DNA from: UBA4719 sp035655615
Lineage (GTDB): Bacteria; Actinomycetota; Actinomycetes; Actinomycetales; Dermatophilaceae
Length of the DNA: 64,000 nucleotides
Direction: 5' to 3'
Assembly: GCA_035655615.1 (NCBI GenBank)
Contig: DASRUA010000153.1
Span: forward strand, 4,277-68,276
In this document: in pieces, positions 7,862-16,359 of the stretch
How positions within the stretch are numbered: the stretch's first letter is position 1
How the letters are laid out: each line of letters begins with the position of its first letter
Made by a program: the position numbers and the translations under genes
The notes under the pieces: generated by a model
The model's database searches: none
What the model was told of the DNA's origin: nothing
Seen by the model: only the letters and a program-made list of their open reading frames with translations

Positions 7862-8923
7862 ATGTCCTTGTTGACCGAGACCGTCGCGGCGATCACGTCG
7901 GCATCCATCGAAGCGATGACAGCCGCCGAGGAACGTCAGTCGATGCTCACCAAACCGCGTGGCTCGCTGGGTGCGCTCGAAGACCTCGGGACCCGTCTGT
8001 GCGGCATGTATGGCGAGTGCCCACCGCCGATGCCCGAGCCGGTCACCATCGCGGTCTTCGCAGGAGACCACGGTGTCCACGCGCAAGGCGTGTCGCCATG
8101 GCCGCAGGAGGTGACCACCCAGATGGTCGGCAACTTCCTGGCAGGGGGAGCGGTAATCAACGTCTTCGGCCGGCAGGTCGGCGCGGAGGTCGTCGTGATC
8201 GACATAGGGGTTGCCGGCGACGTGCCGGCGGCTGCGGGTTTGATTGCGCGCAAGATCGCCGCGGGGACTGCTGACATGACGCGGGGTCCGGCGATGACGC
8301 CAGCTCAGGTGCAGGCGGCCATCGAGGTGGGCATCGAGGTGGCGAAGGACTGTGTGGCCCAGGGAAGCCGGCTGCTCGTCACCGGCGACATGGGCATCGC
8401 GAACACCACGGCGTCAGCGGCCCTGATCAGCGTCTTCACCGGCCTGGACGCCGCCGAGGTCACCGGCCGCGGCACCGGCATCGATACCCCGATGCTGGCG
8501 CACAAGGTGTCTGTCATCGAGACCGCCATCAGGATCAACCAGCTGAGTCCCAATAGCGACCCGCTCGCCGCGCTGGCCGGCGTCGGTGGGTTCGAGCACG
8601 CAGGCGTCGTGGGCTACCTGCTGGCCGCCGCCGCACAGCGCACCCCGGTCATCCTCGACGGCGTTATCGCCTGCTCGGCGGCCTTGGTGGCGCGGGCGAT
8701 TGCGCCTGACGCCGCGGACTACTGGATCGCGGGCCATCGCTCGATCGAGCCGGGCGCCACCGCGGCCCTCGCCCACCTCGGCCTGGTGCCGCTGGTTGAC
8801 CTCGGGATGCGGCTCGGCGAGGGGTCGGGGGCGGCGTTGGCCGTGCCGCTGGTCCAGGCCTCGGCCCGCATCCTGCGTGAGGTCGCCACGTTCGACGCAG
8901 CTGGTGTCTCGAATAAGGAATAG
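7862..8923 (+). CDS. cobT: Nicotinate-nucleotide--dimethylbenzimidazole phosphoribosyltransferase
   Basis: CobT activates the lower-ligand base as alpha-ribazole phosphate for CobS. The start at ATG 7862 follows a Shine-Dalgarno CAGGAGAAG and gives 353 residues, the usual length; the open frame upstream to 7688 is not coding. Signatures are KPRGSLGALEDLG, VFAGDHGVHAQGVSPWPQEVT, the GDMGIANTT loop, GRGTGID and, near the C-terminus, the catalytic Glu context GMRLGEGSGAALA. It is separated from the siroheme synthase by only two bases, so the two are probably one transcript. Confidence 0.96.
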   Translation: MSLLTETVAAITSASIEAMTAAEERQSMLTKPRGSLGALEDLGTRLCGMYGECPPPMPEPVTIAVFAGDHGVHAQGVSPWPQEVTTQMVGNFLAGGAVINVFGRQVGAEVVVIDIGVAGDVPAAAGLIARKIAAGTADMTRGPAMTPAQVQAAIEVGIEVAKDCVAQGSRLLVTGDMGIANTTASAALISVFTGLDAAEVTGRGTGIDTPMLAHKVSVIETAIRINQLSPNSDPLAALAGVGGFEHAGVVGYLLAAAAQRTPVILDGVIACSAALVARAIAPDAADYWIAGHRSIEPGATAALAHLGLVPLVDLGMRLGEGSGAALAVPLVQASARILREVATFDAAGVSNKE

Positions 8924-8925
8924 CC

Positions 8926-10212
8926 GTGCCACAACGACCGGAACCCTTGCTTCCGTTGGGCTTGCGCCTGCGTGGCCGGCGAGTTGTCGTCGTGGGCGGG
9001 GGACCTGTGGCGCTCCGCCGGGTCGGTGCCCTGATGGCCGCCCGGGCCAGCGTCACGCTCGTTTCGCCCACCGTCGTGGCGGCGTTGGAGGACCTTGCCG
9101 AACGTGGCCGGATCGACTGGCTCGTGCGGCGATATGAGCCGGGTGACCTGTGCGACGCGTGGCTCGCCATGGCTTGCACGGCTGATGCCGCGGTCAACGC
9201 GCAGGTGCTTGTCGAGGCCGAGGAGGTGCGTATCTTCTGCCTACGCGCCGACGACGCGTCAGAGGCCTCGGCCTGGATGCCGGCCACCGGTCGCACCGGA
9301 CGAGCCACGGTCAGCGTCCACGCTGATCGCGACCCACACACCGCGGCCGCTCTGCGCGACGTAGCGCTCGCTGCGGTGGAGGCCGCGTTACGTGAGGACC
9401 CCTGGGTGCGCTCTCAGCGCCGGGTCCGGACCGCCCGTTCCGGCCATGGCTCAGGCGAGGGCTCAGGCGAAGACTCAGGCGAAGGGTCAGGCTTGGTGAC
9501 CCTGGTCGGTGGCGGCCCGGGGGATCCGGAGCTGATGACTTTGAAGGGTCTTCAGGCGTTGGCCGAGGCCGATGTCGTTGTCGTCGACCGGCTGGCGCCG
9601 TTGGCCGTGCTGGACGGGCTGCGTGAGGGTGTCGAGATCATTGACGTCTCTAAGATTCCGCGTGGACGGTTCACGCCCCAGGAAGAGATCAACGACATCC
9701 TGGTCGGTCGGGCGCGTGAGGGTCGCGTCGTGGTCCGGCTCAAAGGGGGAGACCCGTTCGTCTTCGGACGGGGTCTGGAAGAGGTCATTGCCTGTACAGA
9801 GGCCGGAGTCGCGGTTCAGGTCGTCCCGGGGGTGTCCTCCGCCATCGCCGCCCCCGAGCTGGCCGGCATACCGCTCACCCACCGGGGCGTCTCTCAAGGA
9901 TTCACGGTGGTCTCCGGTCATGCGGCCCCGGACGATCCGCGCAGCACCCTGGACTGGCAGGCCCTGGCTCGCACAGGCACGACGCTTGTCGTCCTCATGG
10001 GCGTCGAGACCCTGCAGTCGATAGCTGTCGCGCTGGTCGGGGCCGGTCGTGACGTGAACACCCCGCTGGCCTGTGTCATGGACGGAGGTCTGCCCAGCCA
10101 GAAGGTCCTCCTCAGCACCCTTGCCGGGGTCGTCAGCTCCGGCCCACCGCCGGAGCTGCTTTCTCCTGCAGTCATCGTCATCGGTGCTGTCGCCGCCTTC
10201 GCGACCGGGTAG
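8926..10212 (+). CDS. cysG: Fused siroheme synthase: precorrin-2 dehydrogenase and uroporphyrinogen-III C-methyltransferase
   Basis: Two enzymes are joined. Residues 1-165 form a Met8/SirC-like NAD-dependent precorrin-2 dehydrogenase with the nucleotide loop VVVVGGGPVALRR. After an unusual linker made of Gly-Ser-Gly-Glu units (about residues 171-189), the remainder is a SUMT/CobA methyltransferase with VGGGPGDPELMTLKG, RLKGGDPFVFGRG and PGVSSAIAAPELAGIPLTHRG. The product supplies precorrin-2 for cobalamin and makes sirohydrochlorin for siroheme. GTG start at 8926 with AAGGAA five bases ahead. It is shorter than E. coli CysG because the central ferrochelatase dimerisation part is reduced. The gene could equally be labelled cobA. 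Confidence 0.93.
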   Translation: MPQRPEPLLPLGLRLRGRRVVVVGGGPVALRRVGALMAARASVTLVSPTVVAALEDLAERGRIDWLVRRYEPGDLCDAWLAMACTADAAVNAQVLVEAEEVRIFCLRADDASEASAWMPATGRTGRATVSVHADRDPHTAAALRDVALAAVEAALREDPWVRSQRRVRTARSGHGSGEGSGEDSGEGSGLVTLVGGGPGDPELMTLKGLQALAEADVVVVDRLAPLAVLDGLREGVEIIDVSKIPRGRFTPQEEINDILVGRAREGRVVVRLKGGDPFVFGRGLEEVIACTEAGVAVQVVPGVSSAIAAPELAGIPLTHRGVSQGFTVVSGHAAPDDPRSTLDWQALARTGTTLVVLMGVETLQSIAVALVGAGRDVNTPLACVMDGGLPSQKVLLSTLAGVVSSGPPPELLSPAVIVIGAVAAFATG

Positions 10213-10258
10213 AGGGCGTGGGCTGGCCAGGTGCTATCGGCTGGCTAAGGTGACGTCC

Positions 10259-10474
10259 ATGACAGATGAGTGGACCTGGACCTATTTCGATGCAGATGCC
10301 ACGGTGATGACCGGTGAGGCACTGGTTACCACCGGTTTTCCCTCACAGAGCGACGCGGAGACCTGGCTCGGCGAGCAGTGGCGTGAGCTGGCCGAGGCTG
10401 GGGTCGAGGCGGTCACGCTCGAGCACGAAGACGCTGTCGTCTACGGACCGATGAGCCTGCGAGCCGCTCAGTGA
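10259..10474 (+). CDS. Small acidic hypothetical protein, 71 aa
   Basis: A short protein from ATG 10259, preceded by AAGG at eight bases, to the TGA at 10474. Sequence features are Trp-rich acidic stretches (DEWTWTYFDADATVM), a central SQSDAETWLGEQWRELAEAG helix and EDAVVYGPMSLRAA at the end. I know this layout from small actinobacterial proteins of unknown function often found next to hydrolases. Its stop overlaps the GTG of the serine hydrolase (GTGA), so the two are co-translated. No membrane segment or metal motif. Confidence 0.8.
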   Translation: MTDEWTWTYFDADATVMTGEALVTTGFPSQSDAETWLGEQWRELAEAGVEAVTLEHEDAVVYGPMSLRAAQ

Positions 10475-11844
10475 GCGCACCGGCGAACGCTCTGTCGTTG
10501 GGCGCTCTTCCGCTGGGTCAGGGGCTTGTCCGGGATCTTGAGCGCCGGGTGCGTGAGGCGCAGAGTCAGTGGCACTCGCCGGCGGTCAGTGCCGGCCTCG
10601 TCAGGGATGGCGCTCTTGTATGGTCCTGCCATGTGGGTTCAGCCCGGCTCGACCCGCTCGCGGCGCCCACCGATGACACGCAATACATGATCGGTTCGAT
10701 CACCAAGACGTTCACTGCGGTGCTGATCATGACATTGCGTGACGCAGGCAGGCTGTCGCTGGACGATCGGCTCGACAAGTACCTGCCAAAGACCAGACAC
10801 GGCGCCATCACCATCCGGCAGATGCTGGCTCACGCGTCCGGCCTGCAGCGTGAGCCGGTCGGCCGGATCTGGGAGAACCTCGACGCGCCCGACCAGGAGC
10901 GTCTGCTGCGTGAGCTCGAGGATGCCGAGCAGGTCCTGCCCGTCCACTTCGCCTTCCATTACTCCAACCTGGCGTTCGCACTCCTGGGACAGGTCGTGGA
11001 GCTGCTCGAAGCACGGCCGTGGGGCGAAGTTGTCACCGAGCGCATCCTCGCGCCGCTGGGGATGAGGAACACAGGACTGGCCCCTGACGAGGTGGGTCGG
11101 GCCCTGGGCTACCAGGTTCATCCGCACACGGGCGTCGCGACTCTGGAGCCTCGGTTTGAGCTCAAGGCGACGGCCCCGTTGGGCGGGCTCTGGAGCACCG
11201 TTGCCGACCTCGGCCGGTACGCATCCTTCGTGGCGGATCCGATCGATGAGGTTCTCGCCCCTGACAGCGTCGAAGAGATGTGCCGGCCCCTGATCATGAC
11301 GGATGTGGAGGGATGGGCCCGGGCCTACGGGCTCGGCTATGACCTGCAGCGCACAGGCGAACGTGTGCTTGCCGGTCACGGCGGAGCGATGCCCGGTTTC
11401 CTGGCCGGCCTGCGGGTCAGGCGCCAGGACCGGGTCGGGGCTGTGGTCTTCGCCAACAGCACCGCAGGGGCTGAGCCCGTGACCCTGGCCGGTCAGCTGG
11501 TCAATGCTGTGCTCGACGCTGAGCCATCGCTGGCGCACATGTGGACGCCGTCGCAGTCGCAGCCGGACTTTGAGGGAATCCCAGGCAGCTGGTGGTCCGA
11601 GGGTGAGGAGATCGTCTTCGAGGTGCGCGACAACGTTCTGTGGTCGCGGATTCCCGGTGGGTTGCCCATCGCGGACACCCGGTTCGTCAGGGTGGACGCT
11701 GACCGCTTCCGGGCGGTTGTCGGACGGGAGGGCGGTGAGCTGCTCGAGATCGTGCGAGGCCCGGAGGGCGACGTCGAACGCATGTACTTCGCGACTTATG
11801 CGCTCACCCGTACACCGACCGCCTTCGCTGACCTGCTCGGCTGA
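10471..11844 (+). CDS. Serine hydrolase of the beta-lactamase / D-aminopeptidase (class C) family
   Basis: A 457-residue cytosolic-looking enzyme; no signal peptide is visible. The catalytic triad motifs of the penicillin-binding fold are present: SxxK as SITK (residues 76-79), YxN as YSN in FAFHYSNLAFALLG, and the third motif as GHGGAMPG. After the catalytic domain a roughly 100-residue lipocalin-like tail follows (WWSEGEEIVFEVRDNVLWSR, FRAVVGREGGELLEI), as seen in EstB/LACTB-type hydrolases. Substrate cannot be told from sequence: esterases, peptidases and beta-lactamases share the fold. The GTG start overlaps the small gene upstream. Confidence 0.92.
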   Translation: MSAPANALSLGALPLGQGLVRDLERRVREAQSQWHSPAVSAGLVRDGALVWSCHVGSARLDPLAAPTDDTQYMIGSITKTFTAVLIMTLRDAGRLSLDDRLDKYLPKTRHGAITIRQMLAHASGLQREPVGRIWENLDAPDQERLLRELEDAEQVLPVHFAFHYSNLAFALLGQVVELLEARPWGEVVTERILAPLGMRNTGLAPDEVGRALGYQVHPHTGVATLEPRFELKATAPLGGLWSTVADLGRYASFVADPIDEVLAPDSVEEMCRPLIMTDVEGWARAYGLGYDLQRTGERVLAGHGGAMPGFLAGLRVRRQDRVGAVVFANSTAGAEPVTLAGQLVNAVLDAEPSLAHMWTPSQSQPDFEGIPGSWWSEGEEIVFEVRDNVLWSRIPGGLPIADTRFVRVDADRFRAVVGREGGELLEIVRGPEGDVERMYFATYALTRTPTAFADLLG

Positions 11845-11979
11845 GTCTCGCCCGGCTTGCTTGATGAGGCGCCGTCGCGCACAAGTACCAGCAGCGTTTC
11901 GTGGCGTCAAGCCTCAAGGAGCTGACCTGTCCGACCCTTACGTGTGGCGACCTAACAGGTAGGCGGTTTGTGTGGCGAG

Positions 11980-12597
11980 CTACTTGCGCTTGAACGCGCC
12001 CGCGATCTTGGGATTCATGCGGTCGACCTGGGGACGCGGCAGCCGCGAGCGACGCATCTGGAAGGCGCGCATGACGGCATACATGGTGGATCCGCGAGGG
12101 GGAGCCTCGCCGAACTTGGCGACGATCTTTGCCTTGGTATGCCGCCACATCATGAACGTGTCGAGCGCGCCGGCGACAACCAGGCCGTAGACCAGTATGA
12201 CGACCATCAGCGTGGCCCAGGATGCAGACGACTTGAAGATAGCAGGCACAAAGGTCAACGCCAGCACCACGAACATGACCGGCAACATGAACTCGCCGAT
12301 GTTCCAGCGGGAGTCCACGCTGTCGCGGATATAGCGCTTGACCGGACCCTTGTCGCGCGCGGGCAACGCGGACTCATCGCCGGACAATAGCGCGGCACGT
12401 TGCTTGGCCCGGGCCAGCCGGGACGCGTCCCGCGACTGGCCGGCTGCGGCCTTGCGGTCCGTGGGCACCAGGGGTCGCTTGCGGGCGGTCTCCTGCTCCC
12501 GCCGGGACGGGGTGGGGCGGTTCTTGGCACCTGGCCGCTCGGCATACGTCACGGCCGAGGGGGTGCTGTCCTTGGGGGTCTTTTTGCGTCCGAACAC
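11980..12597 (-). CDS. DUF3043 family membrane protein
   Basis: This actinobacterial family has a basic N-terminal tail (KNRPTPSRREQETARKRPLV), a conserved RDSVDSRWNIGEFMLPVM stretch, two transmembrane helices (MFVVLALTFVPAIF and TLMVVILVYGLVVAGAL) and a basic C-terminal end RRSRLPRPQVDR. All are visible here. Function is unknown. I start it at GTG 12597 (VFGRKKTPKD), with GTG 12606 as an alternative; the open frame further upstream overlaps the divergent dipeptidase and is a shadow. Only 87 bases separate the two divergent starts. Confidence 0.9.
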   Translation of the reverse strand: MFGRKKTPKDSTPSAVTYAERPGAKNRPTPSRREQETARKRPLVPTDRKAAAGQSRDASRLARAKQRAALLSGDESALPARDKGPVKRYIRDSVDSRWNIGEFMLPVMFVVLALTFVPAIFKSSASWATLMVVILVYGLVVAGALDTFMMWRHTKAKIVAKFGEAPPRGSTMYAVMRAFQMRRSRLPRPQVDRMNPKIAGAFKRK

Positions 12598-12671
12598 GTA
12601 GTTCACTGTATGTCGTGTGGCTGGCTTCCCTCGTATCGCCCGTCCCTGGCGGCCGCGCGCGCACGGGTGGG

Positions 12672-12677
12672 TACCCT
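12672..12677 (+). promoter_or_regulatory. -10 box TACCCT for a leaderless dipeptidase transcript
   Basis: TACCCT ends seven bases before the GTG of the M20 dipeptidase, with no Shine-Dalgarno sequence in between. This geometry places the transcription start at or next to the start codon, as is known for leaderless actinobacterial mRNAs. Confidence 0.5.
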
Positions 12678-12684
12678 CGAGATC

Positions 12685-14061
12685 GTGACCAACGACGTTC
12701 TCACCCCAGACCTTCACCCCGCCCGACTGAGTGCCCTGCAGGCCCGGGTCGCTGAGCTCCTGCCCGCGTTGCGCCAGGATCTCGAAGCGCTCACCCGGAT
12801 ACCGAGCGTCTCGCTCGCGGCCTTCGACCAGGCAAACGTTGACGCCAGCGCGCAGGCCGTGGCCGAGCTGTTGCGAGCCGAGGGTCTCGAGGTCGAGATC
12901 GTCAGGGAGGGTGGCCGACCCGCCGTCATAGGGCACGCCGCCGGACCCGAGGGCGCACCGACCGTCATGTTGTATGCCCACCATGACGTCCAGCCTCCAG
13001 GGGCCGAGTCCGAGTGGGACAGCTCGCCGTTCGAGCCGACCGAGCGTGATGGCCGGGTCTATGCCCGTGGCATCGCTGACGACAAGGCGGGTGTGATGGC
13101 CCACGTTGCGGCCCTTCGCGCCCACGCTGGTGGCCTCCCGGTCGGGGTCACCGTCTTCGTCGAGGGCGAGGAGGAGATCGGCTCGGATAGCCTGGCCGCC
13201 ATCCTCGAGCGGCATGGCGAGAAGCTGCGGGCTGACGCGATCGTCCTGGCTGACTCGGCCAACTGGGCCGTAGGGGAGCCGGCGCTGACGACCACGCTGC
13301 GCGGCATGGTCCGTGTTGTCCTCACGGTGCGCGCGCTGGACCACGGTGTCCACAGCGGGATGTTCGGTGGTGCCGTTCCGGATGCCATCACCGCGCTGAT
13401 CAGGACGATCGCCACCCTGCACGACGCCGAGGGCAATGTCGCAGTCGCCGGGCTGAAGTCAGGTGTGGCCTCCGACCTCGACTACCCTGAGCAGCGGCTC
13501 CGCGAGGAGTCCGGGCTGCTCGACGGTGTCGAGCTGATCGGCACCGGCTCGATCCTGACGCGGATGTGGGCCAAGCCATCGATCACCACCATCGGCATCG
13601 ACGCGCCATCTGTCGCCACGTCATCAAACACCCTGGTCCCACAGGCCGCTGCGAAGATCTCCATGCGCATCGCCCCCGACGAGGACCCGCATGAGGCCTA
13701 TCAGCTCCTGGTGGACCATCTACGCGCCAACGCGCCGTGGGGCGTCAAGGTGGACATCCTCTCGGACGACGAGGGCTCCGGCTTCTCTGCGGACGCCAAC
13801 GGTCCCATCTATGACCAGGCGCGCGCGGCCTTCACCGATGCCTGGGGCGTCGCACCGGTGGATGTCGGCATAGGCGGTTCGATCCCGTTCGTAGCCGCGT
13901 TCGCCGAGAAATTCCCTGACGCCGGCATCCTCGTCACGGGCGTCGAGGACCCCGACACGCGGGCTCACGGCGCCAACGAGAGTCTGCATCTCGGCGAGTT
14001 CGGGCGAGTGTGCCTTGCCGAGGCTGTGCTGCTCGAACGTCTGGGTCTGCTGCGCGTCTGA
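12685..14061 (+). CDS. M20 family dipeptidase
   Basis: A zinc-dependent peptidase of 458 residues. Metal-ligand motifs are in order: MLYAHHDVQPPG (first His, then Asp), the bridging Asp in GRVYARGIADDKAGVMAHVAA, the catalytic Glu pair in VFVEGEEEIGSD, and the closing His in RAHGANESLHL. The dimerisation (lid) domain lies between, with HSGMFGG and SNTLVPQAAAKISMRI. Family members cleave dipeptides or N-acyl amino acids. GTG 12685 is favoured because the preceding -10-like TACCCT sits seven bases upstream; the open frame back to 12400 is antisense to the DUF3043 gene. Confidence 0.93.
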   Translation: MTNDVLTPDLHPARLSALQARVAELLPALRQDLEALTRIPSVSLAAFDQANVDASAQAVAELLRAEGLEVEIVREGGRPAVIGHAAGPEGAPTVMLYAHHDVQPPGAESEWDSSPFEPTERDGRVYARGIADDKAGVMAHVAALRAHAGGLPVGVTVFVEGEEEIGSDSLAAILERHGEKLRADAIVLADSANWAVGEPALTTTLRGMVRVVLTVRALDHGVHSGMFGGAVPDAITALIRTIATLHDAEGNVAVAGLKSGVASDLDYPEQRLREESGLLDGVELIGTGSILTRMWAKPSITTIGIDAPSVATSSNTLVPQAAAKISMRIAPDEDPHEAYQLLVDHLRANAPWGVKVDILSDDEGSGFSADANGPIYDQARAAFTDAWGVAPVDVGIGGSIPFVAAFAEKFPDAGILVTGVEDPDTRAHGANESLHLGEFGRVCLAEAVLLERLGLLRV

Positions 14062-14123
14062 CTTCACGCAGGCGCGCTGCAATGGTCAGCGCCGGGTGGC
14101 CGTGCGCGTAGCTCGCCGAGCGG

Positions 14124-15329
14124 TCAGTCGCTGGCGGCCCTGCCGGGAAGAGCGAGCATCTGGTCGAGCGCAACCCTGGCCCATCGTGCGACGTCGGGGT
14201 CGACGGTGATCTGGTTGACGATCCGCCCGGCAACCAGCGACTCCAGCGCCCACACCAGGTGGGGGAGATCGATTCGGTTCATCGTCGAGCAGTAGCAGAC
14301 GTTCTTCTCCAGGAAGGCGATGTGTTGCTGCGGGAACATCGTCGCGAGCCTTCGCACCAGGTTGAGCTCGGTGCCGACCGCCCACGAGGTCCCGTCCTCC
14401 GCCGCGGCGATCGTCTCAATGATCTTCTCTGTCGAGCCGACTTCATCCGCGGCCTGCACGACCTCGTACTGACACTCCGGGTGGACGATCACCTTGACGC
14501 CGGGGATGGTGGCGCGGGCGGCTTTTATCGCTTCGAGAGAGAACCGGCCGTGTACCGAGCAGTGTCCACGCCACAGGATGACCCGCGCCGCGCGGACCTG
14601 TTCGCGGGTCAGCCCTCCGGCCGGCTGGTGTGGGTCGAAGACAACGCAGTCATCCAGCGAGAAGCCGAGCTCGCGGACCGCCGTGTTGCGGCCCAGGTGC
14701 TGGTCAGGAAGAAACAGCACCTTGCCCTGTCCGTCGATCCCCCCGCGCTGGTCGAACGCCCACTGCAGAGCGGTGACCGCATTGCCTGAGGTGCAGATCG
14801 TGCCGCCATGGCGACCTGTGAACGCCTTGATGGCAGCAGAGGAGTTCATGTAGGTCACCGGGACCACAAGGTCCGCGATGCCCATCTCGGTCAGGTCGTC
14901 CCACGCGTCCTCGACCTGGCTGATCGCGGCCATGTCCGCCATGGAGCACCCGGCGGCAAGATCGGGCAGGACCACTTGCTGGTGGCTGGCAGTCAGGATG
15001 TCGGCCGACTCGGCCATGAAATGCACACCACAGAAGATGATGTATGGCGCGTTCGGTCGGGCGGCTGCCTCCTTGGCCAGCTTGAAGCTGTCGCCAGTGA
15101 CATCAGCGAACTCGATGACCTCGTCGCGCTGGTAGTGGTGGCCGAGGACGAACACCTTGTCCCCCAGAGCAGCCTTGGCGGCACGGGCGCGTTCGACCAG
15201 GCCGGGGTCTGATGGAGCCGGCAGCTCACCGGGACATTCAACGCCTCGTTCTGTCGCGAGGTCGCGGCCCTGGCCGAGGACGAGGAGCGGCAGAGACGAA
15301 TGACCAAGCGATTTCAGTGTGGTGCTCAC
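14124..15329 (-). CDS. nadA: Quinolinate synthase
   Basis: NadA condenses iminoaspartate with dihydroxyacetone phosphate to quinolinate in NAD synthesis. The protein has 401 residues and keeps the signatures FVLGHHYQRDEVIEFAD, IIFCGVHFMAESADIL, VTYMNSSAAIKAF, GTICTSGNAV and a near-C-terminal NVCYCSTMNRI. The cysteines in CGVHF, ICTSGN and NVCYCSTM are those expected to hold the 4Fe-4S cluster. The GTG at 15329 is taken as start. nadB and nadC, often adjacent in actinobacteria, are not next to it here. Confidence 0.96.
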   Translation of the reverse strand: MSTTLKSLGHSSLPLLVLGQGRDLATERGVECPGELPAPSDPGLVERARAAKAALGDKVFVLGHHYQRDEVIEFADVTGDSFKLAKEAAARPNAPYIIFCGVHFMAESADILTASHQQVVLPDLAAGCSMADMAAISQVEDAWDDLTEMGIADLVVPVTYMNSSAAIKAFTGRHGGTICTSGNAVTALQWAFDQRGGIDGQGKVLFLPDQHLGRNTAVRELGFSLDDCVVFDPHQPAGGLTREQVRAARVILWRGHCSVHGRFSLEAIKAARATIPGVKVIVHPECQYEVVQAADEVGSTEKIIETIAAAEDGTSWAVGTELNLVRRLATMFPQQHIAFLEKNVCYCSTMNRIDLPHLVWALESLVAGRIVNQITVDPDVARWARVALDQMLALPGRAASD

Positions 15330-15467
15330 GGTCCGATCGTATGCTGTGGCGCGGAATACGACATCCGGCCCCAGTTTTGATGCCGGATGACCCGCACCGG
15401 CTCCTGGTCTGGCGCCTGGTAACCCGCATCAACCACAGGTTTGCTACCGCATGGTGCGCAGAGTCCT

Positions 15468-15473
15468 TAGGTT
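15468..15473 (+). promoter_or_regulatory. -10 box TAGGTT ahead of the phosphatase gene
   Basis: TAGGTT ends six bases before the ATG at 15480 and there is no ribosome-binding site, so transcription is probably leaderless. The surrounding bases GTCCTTAGGTTTG resemble the core of the repeat family at 3108 and 16280. Upstream, CATCCGGC (15362-15369) and GCCGGATG (15382-15389) form an 8-bp hairpin in the divergent spacer. Confidence 0.4.
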
Positions 15474-15479
15474 TGGCAG

Positions 15480-16292
15480 ATGCACTATGTAGTCAGCGAC
15501 GTGCACGGGCATGCTGAGGAGCTGGTCGCCGCGCTTCGGCATGCGGCGTTGCTCGGTGTCGACTGCGCCTGGTGTGGGGGTCAGGCCCGCCTGACCTTCC
15601 TGGGCGACTACTTCGACCGTGGTCCGGATGGCATCGCGGTCGTCGATCTTGTGCGCCGGTTGCAGGACGAAGCCGGTGCTGCGGGTGGACGGGTCGATGC
15701 CCTGATCGGTAACCACGAGATCCTCGCGTTGGGCATGCGCCGCTTCGGCGCCCAGCATGTGCCGTCAGACCTTTGGAGCCGCCGTAGCTTCGCCCGCAGC
15801 TGGGCACTCAACGGGGGCCAGGTCCATGACCAACAGTGCCTTACCGACGAACACACTGAGTGGTTGTGCGGTCTCGACTCCATCATTCTGGCCGGAACTG
15901 ACCTGTTGTTGCACTCCGACACCACGGACTACCTCCGTTGGGGCGATACGACAGAGCAGATCAACGACCAGGTGCGCAAGGTGCTGGCCAACGACGACCT
16001 CGAGCAGTGGTGGCAGTGCTGGGTCCGGCTGACGAATCGCTACGCCTTCGCCGGGTTCGAGGGTGAGCAAGTTGCCACCGAGCTGCTCGACCTGATCGGT
16101 GGTGAGCGCATCGTCCACGGCCACAGTGTCATCACCACGTTCACCGGGCAGAGTCCGAGCGAGATCACCGGTCCGCTCTCCTACGCGGGCGGCAAGGTAC
16201 TGGCGATCGACGGAGGCATCTACGGGGGAGGTCCCTGTCTGGTCGTCCGCCTCGACCACGAGCCGGACATCAACCAGCAGCACCATCCCTAG
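15480..16292 (+). CDS. Calcineurin-like (PPP-type) metallophosphoesterase
   Basis: The 270-residue product carries the full metal-binding set of PPP-type phosphatases: SDVHGH at residues 6-11, GDYFDRGPDG (about 42-51), the proton-donor motif GNHE near residue 78, and later HSDTTD and VHGHS histidines. The order matches bacterial diadenosine tetraphosphatase/serine-threonine phosphatase-like enzymes, so the substrate may be a phosphoprotein or a dinucleotide. There is no signal peptide. The stop codon lies within the first copy of the repeat at 16280, so the repeat has supplied the last codons (QQHHP). Confidence 0.9.
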   Translation: MHYVVSDVHGHAEELVAALRHAALLGVDCAWCGGQARLTFLGDYFDRGPDGIAVVDLVRRLQDEAGAAGGRVDALIGNHEILALGMRRFGAQHVPSDLWSRRSFARSWALNGGQVHDQQCLTDEHTEWLCGLDSIILAGTDLLLHSDTTDYLRWGDTTEQINDQVRKVLANDDLEQWWQCWVRLTNRYAFAGFEGEQVATELLDLIGGERIVHGHSVITTFTGQSPSEITGPLSYAGGKVLAIDGGIYGGGPCLVVRLDHEPDINQQHHP

Positions 16293-16340
16293 TTTTGTCG
16301 GGAACCAGCAGCACCGCCCTTAGGTTTGTCGGGAAAGCTT
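16280..16340. repeat. Second locus of the GCACC(G/A)(T/C)CC repeat, two copies
   Basis: GCACCATCCC at 16280 and GCACCGCCCT at 16311 are 31 bases apart, each followed by (C)TAG(G)TTTTGTCGGGAA or TAGGTTTGTCGGGAA. The unit corresponds to the four-copy array at 3108-3211, including the TAGGTTTG step and the following GGGAA loop. The first copy overlaps the 3' end of the phosphatase gene and supplies its TAG stop; the second lies 40 bases ahead of the glycerate kinase start. Confidence 0.65.
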
Positions 16341-16359
16341 TGCCTGACAGCATGGGCAG

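Noticed and set aside
4651..10212. Complete cobalamin biosynthesis operon
   Set aside because: Only cobS, cobU, cobQ, cobT and a siroheme-synthase fusion are present, on different strands; most corrin-ring genes must be elsewhere.
12598..13422. Upstream extension of the DUF3043 frame
   Set aside because: Antisense to the M20 dipeptidase; the family N-terminus lies at 12597.
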